DNA of 64,000 bases from Methylobacterium sp. Leaf108 (GCF_001423265.1 NZ_LMND01000012.1:7501-71500), one strand, 5' to 3'; shown: positions 28,491-41,720, counted from the first letter of the stretch. The notes: generated by a model not told the origin, from the sequence alone. Numbers and translations are program-made.

Positions 28491-28915
28491 TGGACGTCGT
28501 CATCTACCACAACCCGGCGTGCGGCACCTCGCGCAACACCCTGGCGATGATCCGCAACGCCGGTATCGAGCCGCATGTGATCGAGTACCTGAAGACCCCG
28601 CCGACGCGGGCGCTGCTGCGCCAGCTCGTCGATCGCGCCGGGATGTCGGTGCGCGATCTCCTGCGCGAGAAGGGTACGCCCTATGCGGAGCTCGGCCTGT
28701 CCGATCCGGGGCTCGGAGACGACCGGCTGCTGGATGCCATCGGCGAGCACCCGATCCTGATGAATCGGCCCCTCGTCGTCAGCCCGAACGGCGTCGCCCT
28801 GTGCCGCCCGTCCGAACGGGTCCTCGACCTCCTGCCGCCGCAACGGGGCGCGTTCGTCAAGGAGGACGGCGAGCGCGTCGTCGACGAGCACGGCCGGACC
28901 GTCGCCACCGCCTGA
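28490..28915 (+). CDS. arsC: Arsenate reductase, glutaredoxin-linked type
   Basis: A 141-residue ArsC/Spx-like protein with the catalytic YHNPACGTSRNTLAMIRNAG motif (single active Cys, Arg in the helix) and LMNRPLVVSPNGVALCRPSE with the second conserved Arg. It uses glutathione and glutaredoxin, unlike the preceding LMW-phosphatase-type enzyme, so the operon encodes two unrelated arsenate reductases. ATG 28490 shares bases with the previous stop codon. The frame upstream belongs to the earlier gene's alternate phase. Confidence 0.93.
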   Translation: MDVVIYHNPACGTSRNTLAMIRNAGIEPHVIEYLKTPPTRALLRQLVDRAGMSVRDLLREKGTPYAELGLSDPGLGDDRLLDAIGEHPILMNRPLVVSPNGVALCRPSERVLDLLPPQRGAFVKEDGERVVDEHGRTVATA

Positions 28916-28951
28916 TCGCCAACGACCGGACAAGACAAAGACACCGCCCCG

Positions 28952-30283
28952 ATGCTCGCGCTCGCCATCTTCGTCGTGACCCTCGTCTTCGTCATCTGGC
29001 AGCCCAGGTTCGCCTGGCAGCCCAACGGCCTCGGCATCGGGTGGAGCGCGCTGGCCGGGGCCGGCGTCGCCCTGGCCACCGGCGTCATCGGCCTGTCCGA
29101 CGTGCCGGTGGTATGGGACATCGTCTGGGACGCGACCTTCACCTTCGTGGCGTTGATCGTGATCTCGCTGCTCCTCGACGAGGCCGGGTTCTTCCACTGG
29201 TCGGCGCTGCACATCGCCCGCTGGGGCGGCGGTCGCGGCCGGCTCCTGTTCCCCCTCGTCATCCTGCTCGGCGCGGCGATCGCGGCGGTCTTCGCCAACG
29301 ACGGGGCAGCCCTGCTCTTGACCCCGATCGTCCTGGCCATCCTGCTGCGGCTTGACTTCAAGCCGGCCGCCGCGCTGGCCTTCATCGTCGCCTGCGGGTT
29401 CGTGGCCGATTCCACCAGCCTGCCCCTCGTGATCTCGAACCTCGTCAACATCGTCAGCGCGAACTTCTTCTCGATCTCCTTCAGCCGGTACGCCGCGGTG
29501 ATGGTGCCGGTGAACCTCGTCTCCCTGGCGGCCACCCTCGTCGTGCTGTGGCTGTTCTACCGCCGCGACCTGCCGGCCACCTATCGGATCGCCGACCTCG
29601 AGCCCCCGCGCGAGGCGATCCGCGACCCGCTGGTGTTCAAGGCGGCCTTCCCGCTCCTGGCCGTCCTGCTGGCGGCCTATGTCGTCACGGCGCCGCTCGG
29701 AGTACCGGTCTCCGTCGTCACCGGAGCCGGGGCGCTCCTGATGCTGGCGCTGGCCGGGCGCTGGTTCTCCGGGGGCAACGGCGGCGTCATCGCCATCGGC
29801 AAGGTGCTGTCCGGCGCCCCCTGGCAGATCGTGCTGTTCAGCCTCGGCATGTACCTCGTCGTCTACGGGCTGAAGAACGCCGGGCTCACCGACATCCTGG
29901 CCCAGGGCCTGGCGCGGCTCGCCGGCCAGGGCGACACGGTGGCGACCATCGGCACCGGTTTCGCCGCCGCGATCCTGTCCTCGGTGATGAACAACATGCC
30001 GAGCGTCCTCGTCGGCGCCCTAGCGATCCAGCAGGCCCCCGACCTCGCGCCCCTCACCCGAGAGCTGATGGTCTATGCCAACGTCATCGGCTGCGACCTC
30101 GGGCCGAAGTTCACCCCCATCGGGAGCCTCGCCACCCTGCTCTGGCTGCACGTTCTGGCCACCAAGGGGCAGCGCATCACCTGGGGGCAGTATATGAAGG
30201 TCGGCCTCGTCATCACGCCGCCGGTCCTGCTCGTGACCCTGGCGGCCCTCGCCCTCTGGCTGCCGATCCTGGGGCCGCAATAA
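28952..30283 (+). CDS. arsB: ArsB-type arsenite efflux permease
   Basis: A 443-residue membrane protein with about 11-12 transmembrane helices, of the ArsB/NhaD ion transporter superfamily. Typical conserved blocks are [56 protein letters not shown] and [20 protein letters not shown]. It extrudes arsenite across the inner membrane using the proton motive force. No arsA ATPase gene is present here, so it works as a secondary carrier. It lies 36 bases after the second arsC. Confidence 0.95.
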   Translation: MLALAIFVVTLVFVIWQPRFAWQPNGLGIGWSALAGAGVALATGVIGLSDVPVVWDIVWDATFTFVALIVISLLLDEAGFFHWSALHIARWGGGRGRLLFPLVILLGAAIAAVFANDGAALLLTPIVLAILLRLDFKPAAALAFIVACGFVADSTSLPLVISNLVNIVSANFFSISFSRYAAVMVPVNLVSLAATLVVLWLFYRRDLPATYRIADLEPPREAIRDPLVFKAAFPLLAVLLAAYVVTAPLGVPVSVVTGAGALLMLALAGRWFSGGNGGVIAIGKVLSGAPWQIVLFSLGMYLVVYGLKNAGLTDILAQGLARLAGQGDTVATIGTGFAAAILSSVMNNMPSVLVGALAIQQAPDLAPLTRELMVYANVIGCDLGPKFTPIGSLATLLWLHVLATKGQRITWGQYMKVGLVITPPVLLVTLAALALWLPILGPQ

Positions 30284-30293
30284 CGGGTCATTC

Positions 30294-31457
30294 ATGGACG
30301 GTAGCCGACGCTGGCCGGTCATCTCCGCGCTCGGAATCGTCCAGATCCTGTCCTGGGGGTCGTCGTTCTATCTCCTCGGGGTGCTCGCGACGCCGATCGC
30401 CGCCGACACCGGCTGGCCCCTGACCTGGATCGTGGGCGGCCTGTCGGCGGGCCTGCTCGTGGCCGGCCTGGTTTCGCCGACCGTGGGCCGGACCATCGCG
30501 CGCCATGGCGGGCGCCCGGTGCTGGCCTCCGCGGCGGTGGCGATGGCGACCGGCCTCGTCGTGCTCGCGCTGGCCCCGAACCTGACCGTCTTCCTCCTGG
30601 CCTGGCTGTTCCTCGGCCTCGGCATGGGGATGGGCCTGTACGACCCGGCCTTCGCCACCCTCGGGCGCCTCTACGGTGCGCAGGCGCGTCCCGCGATCGC
30701 GACCCTCACCTTGTGGGGAGGCTTCGCCAGCACGGTGAGCTGGCCGCTCTCCGCCCTCCTCGTCGAGGCGATCGGCTGGCGGGGAACCTGCCTCGCCTAT
30801 GCCGGGCTGCAACTGGCGGTGTCGCTGCCCCTGGTCCTGTGGACGATCCCCCCGCCGGCCACCCCGGCGCCGGGCCCCGACGTCCGGCAGAAGCCCGTCC
30901 CGGTCCTGGCGGAACGCGAGCGCCGGGCCTTCGTCGTGATGGCCGGCATCCTGGTCCTGGGCGGTACGGTGATGACCATGGTGTCGGTCCATCTCCTCAC
31001 CCTGCTCCAGGCGCGCGCGGTGCCGCTGGCCTCGGCCGTGGCTTTCGGCGCGCTGATCGGCCCGGCCCAGGTCGGCGCCCGGCTACTGGAGATGGCGGGC
31101 CGGGGCCGCCACCATCCGCTCTGGACGCTCACCGCCGCCATGAGCCTCGTCGCGGTCGGCATCGCCCTGCTGGCGGTGGAGGTGCCCTTCGTGGGCCTCG
31201 CCCTCGTGCTCTACGGCGCCGGCAACGGCATCTATTCGATCGCCCGCGGAACGGTGCCGCTCGTGCTGTTCGGCCCGGAGCGCTACGCCCCCCTGATCGG
31301 GCTGCTGGCACGGCCGGGGCTGATGGCCCAGGCGGCGGCCCCCCTCGTCGGCGCCTTCGTCCTGACCCACGGCGGCGCCGAAGGCGTGTTCGCGCTGCTC
31401 ACGACCCTGGCCGTCGCGAACGTGGCGCTGGTGGGTCTCCTGTGGCGGTGTCGCTGA
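30294..31457 (+). CDS. MFS transporter of the arsenic operon
   Basis: A 387-residue major facilitator with 12 predicted helices; the conserved loop 2-3 block is GRTIARHGGRPVLASAAVAM. It starts ten bases after arsB, so it belongs to the ars transcript. MFS proteins in rhizobial ars loci (for example ArsJ for organoarsenicals and ArsK for As(III)/Sb(III)) export arsenicals; no gapdh gene typical of arsJ pairs is here, so ArsK-like function is the closer guess. The substrate is not shown by the sequence. Confidence 0.82.
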   Translation: MDGSRRWPVISALGIVQILSWGSSFYLLGVLATPIAADTGWPLTWIVGGLSAGLLVAGLVSPTVGRTIARHGGRPVLASAAVAMATGLVVLALAPNLTVFLLAWLFLGLGMGMGLYDPAFATLGRLYGAQARPAIATLTLWGGFASTVSWPLSALLVEAIGWRGTCLAYAGLQLAVSLPLVLWTIPPPATPAPGPDVRQKPVPVLAERERRAFVVMAGILVLGGTVMTMVSVHLLTLLQARAVPLASAVAFGALIGPAQVGARLLEMAGRGRHHPLWTLTAAMSLVAVGIALLAVEVPFVGLALVLYGAGNGIYSIARGTVPLVLFGPERYAPLIGLLARPGLMAQAAAPLVGAFVLTHGGAEGVFALLTTLAVANVALVGLLWRCR

Positions 31458-31661
31458 CCCCGAAGGACCGGCACGGCCTCCGTCGGCCGCTCGTGGATAA
31501 CGGATCGCGAGGATGCGCTGGCGCGGTTCACACTTCGATAGGGTAACGACGCGTTAAGGAGGGCCCGGCGCGACCCTTTCGCGGCGGCAAGCCCGCTTGG
31601 AACACTTCGTCAAACCCCGATCCGCATCGTCGGCACCGTCCACGGTTCCGGGTTTCTTGCG
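31458..31661. promoter_or_regulatory. Upstream region of the RTX protease gene
   Basis: 204 bases without a gene. GTAACGACGCGTTAA at 31543-31557 is one base off the TTAA-N7-TTAA pattern of CtrA boxes. This is a weak match and may be chance. The protease promoter must be here, since the ars operon ends immediately upstream. Confidence 0.35.
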
Positions 31662-34600
31662 ATGTGCGTATTCTGCGGCCAGACCCACCCGACGGTCGCC
31701 TATGCCCTGGGATCGGGAAGCGGCACCACCGCCACCGCGTCGGAGGCGTCCGGCACGGCGACGTTCACGTCCGTGTCACGCACCGCCGACGTCGACGTCA
31801 ACGGCCTGCTGTACGGCACGAAGTGGGCCGGGACCGCGCTCACGGTGTCGTTCCCCGACGTCTATGACGATTACGGGACCGGCTACTACGATCAGGGCGC
31901 GGCGAGCCGCATGGCCGTGCTGACGGCCGCGCAACAGACGGCCGCGCGGGCGGTGCTGGCCAACGTCGCCGCCGTCTCCAACCTCGCCCTCACGGAGATC
32001 GCCGAGACCGCGAGCGTCCACGCCAACATCCGGCTGGCGAACTCGGGCGCGCCCTCGACCTCCTACGCCTATCTGCCGGGGTCGAGCCTGTCGGGCGATG
32101 TCTTCTTCGGCAACATCGCCGGGAGCGTGCCGGTGGCGGGCACCTACGCCTACCACACCTACCTCCACGAGATCGGGCACGCCCTCGGCCTGAAGCACGG
32201 CCACGACACCGGTTCGTTCGGCGCGATCTCGCGCCCGATGGATGCGATGGAATACTCGGTGATGACCTATCGCTCCTACGTCGGCGCGCCCCTCACCGGC
32301 TATCGCAACGAGTCCATAGGCTACGCCCAATCGCTGATGATGCTCGACATCGCAGCCCTGCAGGCCCTCTACGGCGCCGACTACACCACCCAGGCCGGCG
32401 ACACGGTCTACAGCTTCAGCGCCACCACGGGCGTCATGTCCATCGACGGGGTCGCCCAGGACGCGGTGGCCGGCAACCGCGTGTTCCGGACCATCTGGGA
32501 CGGCGGCGGCAACGACACCTACGACTTCTCCAACTACACGACCCACCAGACGATCGACCTCGGCGCCGGGGCCGGCAGCACGATGTCGACCGCCCAGATC
32601 GCCTATCTCGGCGGCCCGTCCGCACGCGCCAACCTCTACAACGCCCTCCTGTTCGCCGGGAACGTCGCATCCCTCATCGAGAACGCCGTCGGCGGCGCGG
32701 GCAACGACCTCATCACCGGCAACCAGGCGGCCAACACCCTGTCAGGCGGCGCGGGCAACGACACCCTCGACGGCGGCATCGGCGACGACACCCTGATCGG
32801 CGGCGCCGGTGACGACACCTACCGGCTCGGCGACGCCGGCGACGTGGTGACGGAACTGGCCGGCGGCGGCACGGATACGGTGCTGGCCGCCTTCGGCCTC
32901 ACCCTCGCGGACGACATCGAGAACGCCACCCTCACCGGCACGGCGGCGGTGAACGCCACCGGCAACGCCCTGGCCAACCTGCTCACCGGAAACGCCGCCG
33001 CCAACGTCCTCGACGGCGGCGCGGGCAACGACACCCTCGACGGCGGCGCCGGTGCCGACGCGCTCACCGGCGGGCTCGGCGACGATGTCTACGTCGTCGA
33101 TTCCACGGGCGACACCGTGACGGAACTGGCCGGGGCGGGCATGGACACCGTGCGCGCCGGTATCGCCTACGTGCTGGGCCTCAACCTCGAGAACCTGGTG
33201 CTGACCGGCACCGCCTCCGTCGCCGGGACCGGCAACGGGCTCGCCAACGCGCTCACCGGCAACGCGGGCGCCAACCTCCTCGACGGGATCACCGGCGCCG
33301 ACACCCTGGCGGGGGGCGCGGGCAACGACACCTACATCGTCGACGGCGACGACGTCGTCGTCGAGGGCGCCGGCGGCGGGACGGACACCGTCCGGTCCTC
33401 GGGAAGCCACGTCCTCGGCAGCGAGGTCGAGGTGCTGGTGCTCACCGGCACCGCCGCCATCGACGGCACCGGCAACGCCCTGGCCAACACGCTCACCGGC
33501 AACGCCGGCGCCAACGTCCTCGACGGTGGCATCGGGGCCGACCGCATGGCCGGAGGCGCGGGCGACGACACCTATCGCGTCGACGCCACCGGCGACGTGG
33601 TGACGGAACTGGCCAACGGCGGCACCGATACGGTGTCCGCCTCCGTCGGCTACGTCCTGCTCGCCAACCTCGAGAACCTCACCCTGACCGGCAACGCCGC
33701 CATCGACGCCACCGGCAACATGCTGGCCAACGTCCTCACCGGAAACGCCGCGGCCAACCGCCTCGACGGCGGCCTCGGAGCCGACACCATGGCCGGCGGG
33801 CTCGGCGACGACACCTACCGGGTCGACAACCTGGGCGACGTCGTCACGGAGGCGTCCAACGGCGGCACCGACCGGGTCGAGGCATCCGTCGGCCACACCC
33901 TCGGCGGCGACGTCGAGATCCTGACGCTCACCGGCACCGGCGCCATCTCAGGCACGGGCAACGGTCTCGCCAACCTCATCACCGGCAACGGCGGCGCCAA
34001 CCTCGTCGACGGCGCGGCCGGCGACGACACCATGGCCGGCGGCCTCGGCAACGACACCTACCGCGTCGACAGCGCCGGCGACATCGTCATCGAGCTCACG
34101 GCGGGGGGGATCGACACCGTCGAAGCCGCCGCCAGCTACGTCCTGGGCGCACAGGTCGAGTACCTCGTGCTCACGGGCTCCGCCGCCATCGGCGGGACCG
34201 GAAACGCGCTGGCCAATCGCATCACCGGCAACGGTGCGGGCAACACGCTGACGGGCGATGCCGGCGACGACACCCTCGATGGCGGCGCCGGCGACGACGT
34301 CCTGGTCGGGGGGCTGGGCAACGACACCTATCGCATCGACAGCGCGAGCGACGTTGTCACCGAGGCGGCCGGTGGCGGCACCGATACGGTCGAGGCGGCG
34401 GCGACCTACACCCTCGGCGACGCAATCGAGGGCCTCGTCCTCGTCGGTGCCGCGGCCATCGCCGGCACCGGCAACGTCCTGGCCAACGCCATCGCCGGTA
34501 ACACGGCGGCCAATCGCATCGACGCCGGCGACGGTAACGACACCCTCGACGGCGGCGCCGGCGCCGATACGCTGGTCGGCGGGCTCGGCGACGACACCTT

Positions 34601-37574
34601 CAGGGTCGACGCGGCCGGCGACGTGGTCACCGAAGCCGCCGGCGAGGGCACCGACACGGTGATCGCGACGGTCGGATACATCCTGTCGGGCGAGGTGGAA
34701 GCCCTGACCCTGGCCGGGTCGGCGGCGATCAACGGCACCGGCAACGGGCTCGCCAACCTCATCACCGGCAACATCGGCGCCAACATCCTGGACGGCGGCG
34801 CCGGCAGCGATACCCTCGCGGGCGGGCTCGGCGACGACACCTACCGGATCGACACCGTGGCGGACGTGGTGATCGAGGCGGCGGCCGCGGGCACCGACAC
34901 CGTACAGGCCTCCTTCGACGTCACGCTCGGGGCCAACCTCGAGAACCTGCAGCTTCTGGGCTCGGCCGCCGTCAACGGGACCGGCAACGCACTGGCCAAC
35001 GCCATCACCGGCAACGCCGGGGCCAACCTCATCGACGGCGGCGCCGGCGCCGATCGCATGGCGGGAGGGCTCGGGGACGACGTCTACAGGGTCGACAACG
35101 CCGGCGACATCGTCACCGAGACGGCCTCGGGCGGAACCGACACGGTGCAGGCCGGCATTTCCGCGACCCTCTCCGCCTTCGTCGAGAACCTGACGCTCAC
35201 CGGCAGCCTGGCGATTTCGGGAACCGGCAACACCCTCGCCAACCGTCTCGTCGGCAACGGAGCCGCCAATACCCTCGACGGGGCCTCGGGCGCCGACACC
35301 ATGGTCGGTGGGGCGGGCAACGACATCTACCGGGTCGACTCCGCCCTCGACGTGACCACGGAACTCGCCGGCGAGGGCACCGACACGGTCCTGGCGTCGA
35401 CCGGATACACCCTCGGCGACAACGTGGAGAATCTGACGCTCGGCGGCACCGCCGCCCTCTCGGGCACCGGCAACGCCCTGTCCAACCTCGTCACCGGCAA
35501 CGCGGGCGCCAACCTCCTCGACGGCGGCGCGGGCGCCGATACCCTGGCCGGCGGGCTCGGCAACGACACCTACCGGGTCGACGATGCCGGGGACGTGGTC
35601 ACCGAAATCGCCGGGGGCGGCACCGACACCGTCGAGACCCTGGTCAGCCTGACCCTCGCGGCACAGGTCGAGGCCCTGACCCTCGCCGGCAGCGCTGCGA
35701 TCGACGGCACCGGAAACGCGCTCTCCAACCTCCTCACCGGCAACGATGCGGCCAACGTCCTCGACGGCGCGGGCGGCGACGACACCTTCGAGGGCGGCGC
35801 CGGGGCCGACACCCTGATCGGCGGGCTGGGCAACGACAGTTACCGCGTCGGTGCCGGCGACGTGATCACCGAGGCGGCGGGCGGGGGCATCGATACGGTC
35901 CTCTCGGCCATCACATGGACCCTCGCGGGCGAGATCGAGACCCTCACCCTCACCGGGACCGGCGCCGTCGACGGTACCGGCAATGCGCTCTCGAACCGCA
36001 TCACCGGCAACGCCGCCGCCAACACCCTGGCGGGCGATGCCGGCAACGATACCCTCGACGGCGGAGCCGGTGCCGACACCCTGGTGGGCGGGCTGGGCGA
36101 CGACACCTATCGCATCGTCGATAGCGGCGACGTCGTCACGGAATTGACGGGAGGTGGCATCGACACGGTCGAGGCGGCGCTGAGCCTCGTACTGGCCGAC
36201 TTCGTCGAGAACCTGGTCCTGACCGGGGTCACGGCCCTCTCGGGCACCGGCAACGGCCTCGCCAACCGCCTCACCGGCAATGCCGGCGCCAACCTCATCG
36301 ACGGAGGGGCGGGCGCGGACACCATGGCCGGCGGCCTGGGCAACGACACCTACCGGGTCGACGACAGCGGCGACGTCGTCGTCGAACTCGCCGGCGGCGG
36401 CAGCGACCTCGTCGAAACCGGCCTGAGCCATACGCTGTCGGCGCAGGTGGAAAACCTCACCCTCACCGGCTCGGGCGCCATCGACGGCACCGGCAATGCG
36501 CTGGCCAACGTCATCACCGGCAACGCAGCCGCCAACGTCCTCGACGGCGGCGCCGGCAGCGACAGGATGGCCGGTGGGCTCGGCGACGACACCTATCTCG
36601 TCGATATGGCGGCCGACGCGGTGATCGAGGCGGCCGGCGGCGGAACCGACACCGTTCGGTCCTCCGCCAGCGTCACCCTGGCCCTCAACGTGGAGAACCT
36701 CACCCTGGTCGGCACCGCCGCCATCGCCGGAACCGGAAACGCGCTGGCCAACGTCATCTTCGGCAATGGGGCCGCCAATAGCCTCGACGGCGGCCTCGGA
36801 GCCGATTCGATGGCCGGCGGCCTCGGCAACGACACCTACCGGGTCGACAGCGCCGGGGACGTGGTCACCGAAGCGGCGGCATCGGGCACCGATACGGTCC
36901 TGACGGCGTTTAGCTACACGCTGAGCGACCACGTCGAGGCGTTGACGCTCACCGGAAGCCTGGCGGCCGATGCCACCGGCAACGGGCTCGCCAATGTCAT
37001 CACCGGCAACGGCGCCGCCAACGTCCTCGACGGCGGCGCGGGTGCCGACACGATAATCGGCGGAGCCGGCAACGACACCTATGTCCTCGATTCGCTGTCG
37101 GACGTGGTCAGTGAAGGCGCCAGCGCCGGAACCGATAGCGTCCGCAGCGCCGTCACCCATACCCTCGGGGCGAACGTCGAGAACCTCACCCTGCTCGGGA
37201 GCGCCGACATCGACGGCAGCGGCAACGCCCTCGCCAACCGGATCCTCGGCAACGACGCGGTCAACGCCCTGTCGGGAGCGGCCGGCGACGACGTCCTGCG
37301 GGGGGCCGGCGGAGACGACCGTCTCACCGGCGGGCTGGGCCGGGACATCTTCACCTACGACGCCTTCGACTTCGGAGCCGACACCATCCTCGACTTCCTC
37401 TCCGGCACCGACCGGATCGACCTGCGCGGGTCCGGCATCGATGCCGTCGCGGATGTCTCGTTCGCGGCCTCCGGCGGCGACCTCCTGATCTCGTTCGCGG
37501 GGGTCGACGACACGATCACGCTGGCCGGCCTCTCGTCCCTGCAACTCGCCGCGTCGGACCTCCTGTTCGCATGA
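31662..37574 (+). CDS. Serralysin-type metalloprotease with RTX-like calcium-binding repeats
   Basis: A 1970-residue secreted protein. Residues ~1-220 form an M10B-type zinc protease domain: [14 protein letters not shown] from H169 gives three zinc His and the catalytic Glu, and YSVMTYRSY is the Met-turn. Residues ~240-345 look like the peptidase M10 C-terminal domain. From ~345 on, hemolysin-type nonapeptides (GGxGxDxLx) alternate with beta-rich spacers in 18 units. The C-terminal ~80 residues ([20 protein letters not shown], then a hydrophobic end) fit a type I secretion signal; there is no Sec signal peptide. Type I exporter genes are not adjacent. It would act outside the cell on proteins or as an adhesin-like surface factor. 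The start ATG 31662 has only a weak ribosome-binding site and the N-terminal [10 protein letters not shown] with two Cys is odd for this family. Confidence 0.88.
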   Translation: MCVFCGQTHPTVAYALGSGSGTTATASEASGTATFTSVSRTADVDVNGLLYGTKWAGTALTVSFPDVYDDYGTGYYDQGAASRMAVLTAAQQTAARAVLANVAAVSNLALTEIAETASVHANIRLANSGAPSTSYAYLPGSSLSGDVFFGNIAGSVPVAGTYAYHTYLHEIGHALGLKHGHDTGSFGAISRPMDAMEYSVMTYRSYVGAPLTGYRNESIGYAQSLMMLDIAALQALYGADYTTQAGDTVYSFSATTGVMSIDGVAQDAVAGNRVFRTIWDGGGNDTYDFSNYTTHQTIDLGAGAGSTMSTAQIAYLGGPSARANLYNALLFAGNVASLIENAVGGAGNDLITGNQAANTLSGGAGNDTLDGGIGDDTLIGGAGDDTYRLGDAGDVVTELAGGGTDTVLAAFGLTLADDIENATLTGTAAVNATGNALANLLTGNAAANVLDGGAGNDTLDGGAGADALTGGLGDDVYVVDSTGDTVTELAGAGMDTVRAGIAYVLGLNLENLVLTGTASVAGTGNGLANALTGNAGANLLDGITGADTLAGGAGNDTYIVDGDDVVVEGAGGGTDTVRSSGSHVLGSEVEVLVLTGTAAIDGTGNALANTLTGNAGANVLDGGIGADRMAGGAGDDTYRVDATGDVVTELANGGTDTVSASVGYVLLANLENLTLTGNAAIDATGNMLANVLTGNAAANRLDGGLGADTMAGGLGDDTYRVDNLGDVVTEASNGGTDRVEASVGHTLGGDVEILTLTGTGAISGTGNGLANLITGNGGANLVDGAAGDDTMAGGLGNDTYRVDSAGDIVIELTAGGIDTVEAAASYVLGAQVEYLVLTGSAAIGGTGNALANRITGNGAGNTLTGDAGDDTLDGGAGDDVLVGGLGNDTYRIDSASDVVTEAAGGGTDTVEAAATYTLGDAIEGLVLVGAAAIAGTGNVLANAIAGNTAANRIDAGDGNDTLDGGAGADTLVGGLGDDTFRVDAAGDVVTEAAGEGTDTVIATVGYILSGEVEALTLAGSAAINGTGNGLANLITGNIGANILDGGAGSDTLAGGLGDDTYRIDTVADVVIEAAAAGTDTVQASFDVTLGANLENLQLLGSAAVNGTGNALANAITGNAGANLIDGGAGADRMAGGLGDDVYRVDNAGDIVTETASGGTDTVQAGISATLSAFVENLTLTGSLAISGTGNTLANRLVGNGAANTLDGASGADTMVGGAGNDIYRVDSALDVTTELAGEGTDTVLASTGYTLGDNVENLTLGGTAALSGTGNALSNLVTGNAGANLLDGGAGADTLAGGLGNDTYRVDDAGDVVTEIAGGGTDTVETLVSLTLAAQVEALTLAGSAAIDGTGNALSNLLTGNDAANVLDGAGGDDTFEGGAGADTLIGGLGNDSYRVGAGDVITEAAGGGIDTVLSAITWTLAGEIETLTLTGTGAVDGTGNALSNRITGNAAANTLAGDAGNDTLDGGAGADTLVGGLGDDTYRIVDSGDVVTELTGGGIDTVEAALSLVLADFVENLVLTGVTALSGTGNGLANRLTGNAGANLIDGGAGADTMAGGLGNDTYRVDDSGDVVVELAGGGSDLVETGLSHTLSAQVENLTLTGSGAIDGTGNALANVITGNAAANVLDGGAGSDRMAGGLGDDTYLVDMAADAVIEAAGGGTDTVRSSASVTLALNVENLTLVGTAAIAGTGNALANVIFGNGAANSLDGGLGADSMAGGLGNDTYRVDSAGDVVTEAAASGTDTVLTAFSYTLSDHVEALTLTGSLAADATGNGLANVITGNGAANVLDGGAGADTIIGGAGNDTYVLDSLSDVVSEGASAGTDSVRSAVTHTLGANVENLTLLGSADIDGSGNALANRILGNDAVNALSGAAGDDVLRGAGGDDRLTGGLGRDIFTYDAFDFGADTILDFLSGTDRIDLRGSGIDAVADVSFAASGGDLLISFAGVDDTITLAGLSSLQLAASDLLFA
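32811..37288 (+). repeat. Array of 18 protein-level repeats, mostly 243 bp each
   Basis: Each unit has the order DDTYRVDxxGDVVTE, GGTDTV, an LxxxVExLxLTG strand, GTGNxLANxxTGN and [18 protein letters not shown]. I counted 18 copies of the GTGNxLAN core (including ATGN and GSGN variants) along the protease gene. Most units are exactly 81 codons; a few carry an extra one or one and a half nonapeptide ([12 protein letters not shown]). The regular 243-base spacing also creates the long open frames on the opposite strand. Nucleotide identity is partial, so units have diverged. Confidence 0.85.
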
Positions 37575-37749
37575 GGATCCGCCTCGCCCCGATCGCCGTC
37601 GCCCCCTCGCCCTGCGGCGGCGGGGTCGACGCGAGGGCGCGTCATCGCCTCCCGATGCAGGAGATGGGCGAACCGATACCGGGCGGTATTTCCCGATCGA
37701 TCGTTTCGACGCATGATGTCGTCATGGCCGGCGGTAAGGTCGAAGCGTC

Positions 37750-38757
37750 ATGAAACAGGTCATGCTGGCGACCCTGGGTTGCCTTTTGTCGGCGTTGTCC
37801 TGCTTTGGCGCCGACGGTTACTCGTTCTCGACCTACCTGTCCGACCGCGGCGGTTGCAACGCCCAGCGGCAGATCCTCGACGGGCGCCTGAAGGAACTCC
37901 GGCTCGACGTCGCCTCGTCCCAGAAGGCCGGTCGCAGTGCGAGCGTCGACCTGTTCGGGAAGCCGGCGGCGGACTGGTCGGAGGCCGACATCCGCGAGGT
38001 CCTGGCGGCCTACGGCTACTGCGAGGAACAGCTCTTCCTGCGCAATGTCGAAGGGACCACGCACCGTAAGAATCGGGAATCGATGCGCAGGGACTACGAG
38101 GTACTGATCGCGCGCGGCGCGGCGCGGATCGAGGAGAGCCTGCGGGAGATCATCGCCGCCGGCCGCAGCGAGGCCACCAAGACCGGCGCCCAGGCGACGG
38201 GCCAGCGCCGACCGAACCGCGACGGTCCTCCGGGCGATCGCTGGAACCGAGACGGGGTCCGGCCCTCAGCCGCCGCCGAGGGCGAGCCGGGCGAACGGTT
38301 GCCGGACCCGACGACCGACCTCAGCGAGGCGGAACGGACGAGGCAGTCCGAGATCCGGGCCGGTCTCCTGCAGGATGCCCGCCGCACCGCCCTCGAACGG
38401 GAGCGCGACCGCCTGCGCGCGCAGATCCCGCCCTCCGACCGGCCCGTGCCCGCTGGTCCCATCGCATCCGCACCGGAGAAGACCGCCGACGCCTTCGCCT
38501 TCGCGCCCCGGCCGATCGTCGACCGAACCCAATGCGCGGTGACGCGGGAGGGCTTCGACCAGGTCCAGCGCGGGATGCCGCTCGAACGCGTCGAGGCGGT
38601 GATCGGGTGCCGGGGGACGTTGACCACCACCACGATGTCGGCCGACCTCGGCAAGGTCGAGGTGATGCTCTGGGACGACCGCCGCAGCAGCGGCGCCATC
38701 ACGGTTCAGTTCCTTAACAACGTGGTCTTCGCGAAGAGCCAGGTCGGGCTGAACTGA
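37750..38757 (+). CDS. Exported protein with a C-terminal BLIP/SmpA-like domain
   Basis: A 335-residue protein with a signal peptide (MLATLGCLLSALSCFGADG); the Cys could be a lipidation site, but the preceding residues do not match a good lipobox. The N-terminal domain has four Cys-containing helices (GGCNAQRQILDGRLKEL, YGYCEEQLF). A long Pro/Arg/Asp-rich linker follows. The last 70 residues (GFDQVQRGMPLERVEAVIGC, then LGKVEVMLWDDRRSSGAITV) resemble the small two-layer domain of SmpA/OmlA and BLIP, probably a protein-binding module. Family members are uncharacterised. It is separate from the protease gene by 175 bases. Confidence 0.7.
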   Translation: MKQVMLATLGCLLSALSCFGADGYSFSTYLSDRGGCNAQRQILDGRLKELRLDVASSQKAGRSASVDLFGKPAADWSEADIREVLAAYGYCEEQLFLRNVEGTTHRKNRESMRRDYEVLIARGAARIEESLREIIAAGRSEATKTGAQATGQRRPNRDGPPGDRWNRDGVRPSAAAEGEPGERLPDPTTDLSEAERTRQSEIRAGLLQDARRTALERERDRLRAQIPPSDRPVPAGPIASAPEKTADAFAFAPRPIVDRTQCAVTREGFDQVQRGMPLERVEAVIGCRGTLTTTTMSADLGKVEVMLWDDRRSSGAITVQFLNNVVFAKSQVGLN

Positions 38758-38788
38758 CGGGACCCGCGACTGCGCGGCTAGGCTCTCC

Positions 38789-40654
<1,866 letters not shown>

Positions 40655-40852
40655 GCCTCTGGAGGATCGACGGATATGACATGGGACGGGCGCGGAACAC
40701 CGAAATCCCGCCGTCCCGGCCGAGCGGACACGGATGGCCGCTTGTTCGTTCCGGAGCGGTGAGGTATAGGCGCGGCTTCATCCGATTGCGCGTGATCTAT
40801 GGCCGCGGGCCGCCAGGCGGGCCGGTCGGCGTGGCTATTGAAGGACTTCGTC

Positions 40853-41107
40853 ATGGCAAAGAGTGCGGCCGACAAGGCCAAGGGTACCGAGCATCCCGAC
40901 TACCACTTCATCAAGGTCGTGATGACCGATGGGTCGGACTACATGACCCGGTCGACCTACGGCAAGGAGGGCGACACCCTCAACCTCGACATCGATCCCA
41001 ACACGCACCCGGCCTGGACCGGCGGCGAGCAGAAGATGCTCGATCGCGGCGGTCGCGTCTCGCGCTTCAACTCGCGCTTCGGCAGCCTCTCGTTCGGCAA
41101 GAAGTAA
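40853..41107 (+). CDS. rpmE: 50S ribosomal protein L31
   Basis: An 84-residue L31 protein, with [39 protein letters not shown] and the conserved AWTGGEQK. It lacks the CxxC of the zinc-binding form, as in other alphaproteobacteria. ATG 40853 was chosen because homologues start with MAK; AAGGA lies upstream. A strong bidirectional terminator follows. Confidence 0.95.
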   Translation: MAKSAADKAKGTEHPDYHFIKVVMTDGSDYMTRSTYGKEGDTLNLDIDPNTHPAWTGGEQKMLDRGGRVSRFNSRFGSLSFGKK

Positions 41108-41138
41108 GGCCTTTCCCGCTCCTGCGGGACCGGGCGGC

Positions 41139-41178
41139 GAAAACAGGCGGTGCCCGACACGGGGCACCGCCTGTTTTC
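41139..41178. terminator. Bidirectional intrinsic terminator between rpmE and rcdA
   Basis: A perfect 17-bp stem (GAAAACAGGCGGTGCCC / GGGCACCGCCTGTTTTC) with a 6-base loop. Flanking A and T runs on the stem ends allow termination from both sides, matching the convergent rpmE and rcdA genes. Confidence 0.92.
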
Positions 41179-41192
41179 GTTCGGCCGCCAAG

Positions 41193-41720
41193 TCAGTGCG
41201 CGGTGTTGAAGGTCGTGCGCAGGAGGTCGTGCTGGGCCGCCACCGGGCTGATGCGGGCGACCGGCGTCGGGCGGTCGTCGCAGATCAACGCGTCGAGGTG
41301 CAGGACGCGGGCATGCAGGCGGCGCGTGCGCACGATGAGGTCCTGCAGGCGCGTCGGCAGCAGCGTCCCGGCATCGGCCCGCGGCAGGTCGGGCGTGGTC
41401 AGCCGCACGCGGGTCTTTTCCTGCATCGCCTGGGAGGCGCTGATCTCGCCCTCGGCCACGGCGCGCTGCACGAGGAGCCAGGAGGCGATCTGCATCAGGC
41501 GGGTGGTGAGGCGCATGCTCTCGCTGGCGTAGGCGAGGGTGCCGTCCCGCGACAGCAGGCGCGATTCCTCGCGGCCCTGCCCGTCGAGATAGGCCGCCGC
41601 TTCCTCGACGATGGCCATGCCCTCGCGGAACAGCCCCTTGAACGCCTCGGAGGCCAGGTAGGTCGTCCCGAAATCGACCCAGTCCCGCTCGTCCCGGAAG
41701 GTGACGTCGAACCCGTTCAT
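41193..41720 (-). CDS. rcdA: RcdA-type regulator of CtrA degradation (DUF1465)
   Basis: A 175-residue helical protein of the DUF1465/RcdA family. Conserved segments are FKGLFREGMAIVEEAAAYLD, SESMRLTTRLMQIASWLLVQ and the EGEISASQAMQEK helix. In Caulobacter RcdA is an adaptor that, with CpdR and PopA, delivers CtrA and other proteins to ClpXP. The start ATG 41720 is preceded by AGGGGG; the frame open further upstream has no family resemblance. Near-consensus CtrA boxes upstream suggest feedback control by CtrA, as in Caulobacter. Confidence 0.88.
   Translation of the reverse strand: MNGFDVTFRDERDWVDFGTTYLASEAFKGLFREGMAIVEEAAAYLDGQGREESRLLSRDGTLAYASESMRLTTRLMQIASWLLVQRAVAEGEISASQAMQEKTRVRLTTPDLPRADAGTLLPTRLQDLIVRTRRLHARVLHLDALICDDRPTPVARISPVAAQHDLLRTTFNTAH

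Noticed and set aside
31597..31923. 108-residue frame at the start of the protease gene
   Set aside because: Out of frame with the protease, Pro/Arg/Ser-rich and without initiation signal; a shadow.
33948..37544. 1198-residue open frame antisense to the RTX protease (and similar ~80-residue frames every 243 bases)
   Set aside because: It arises from the regular GC-rich repeat on the other strand; its translation is low-complexity, copies the repeat period and has no family features.
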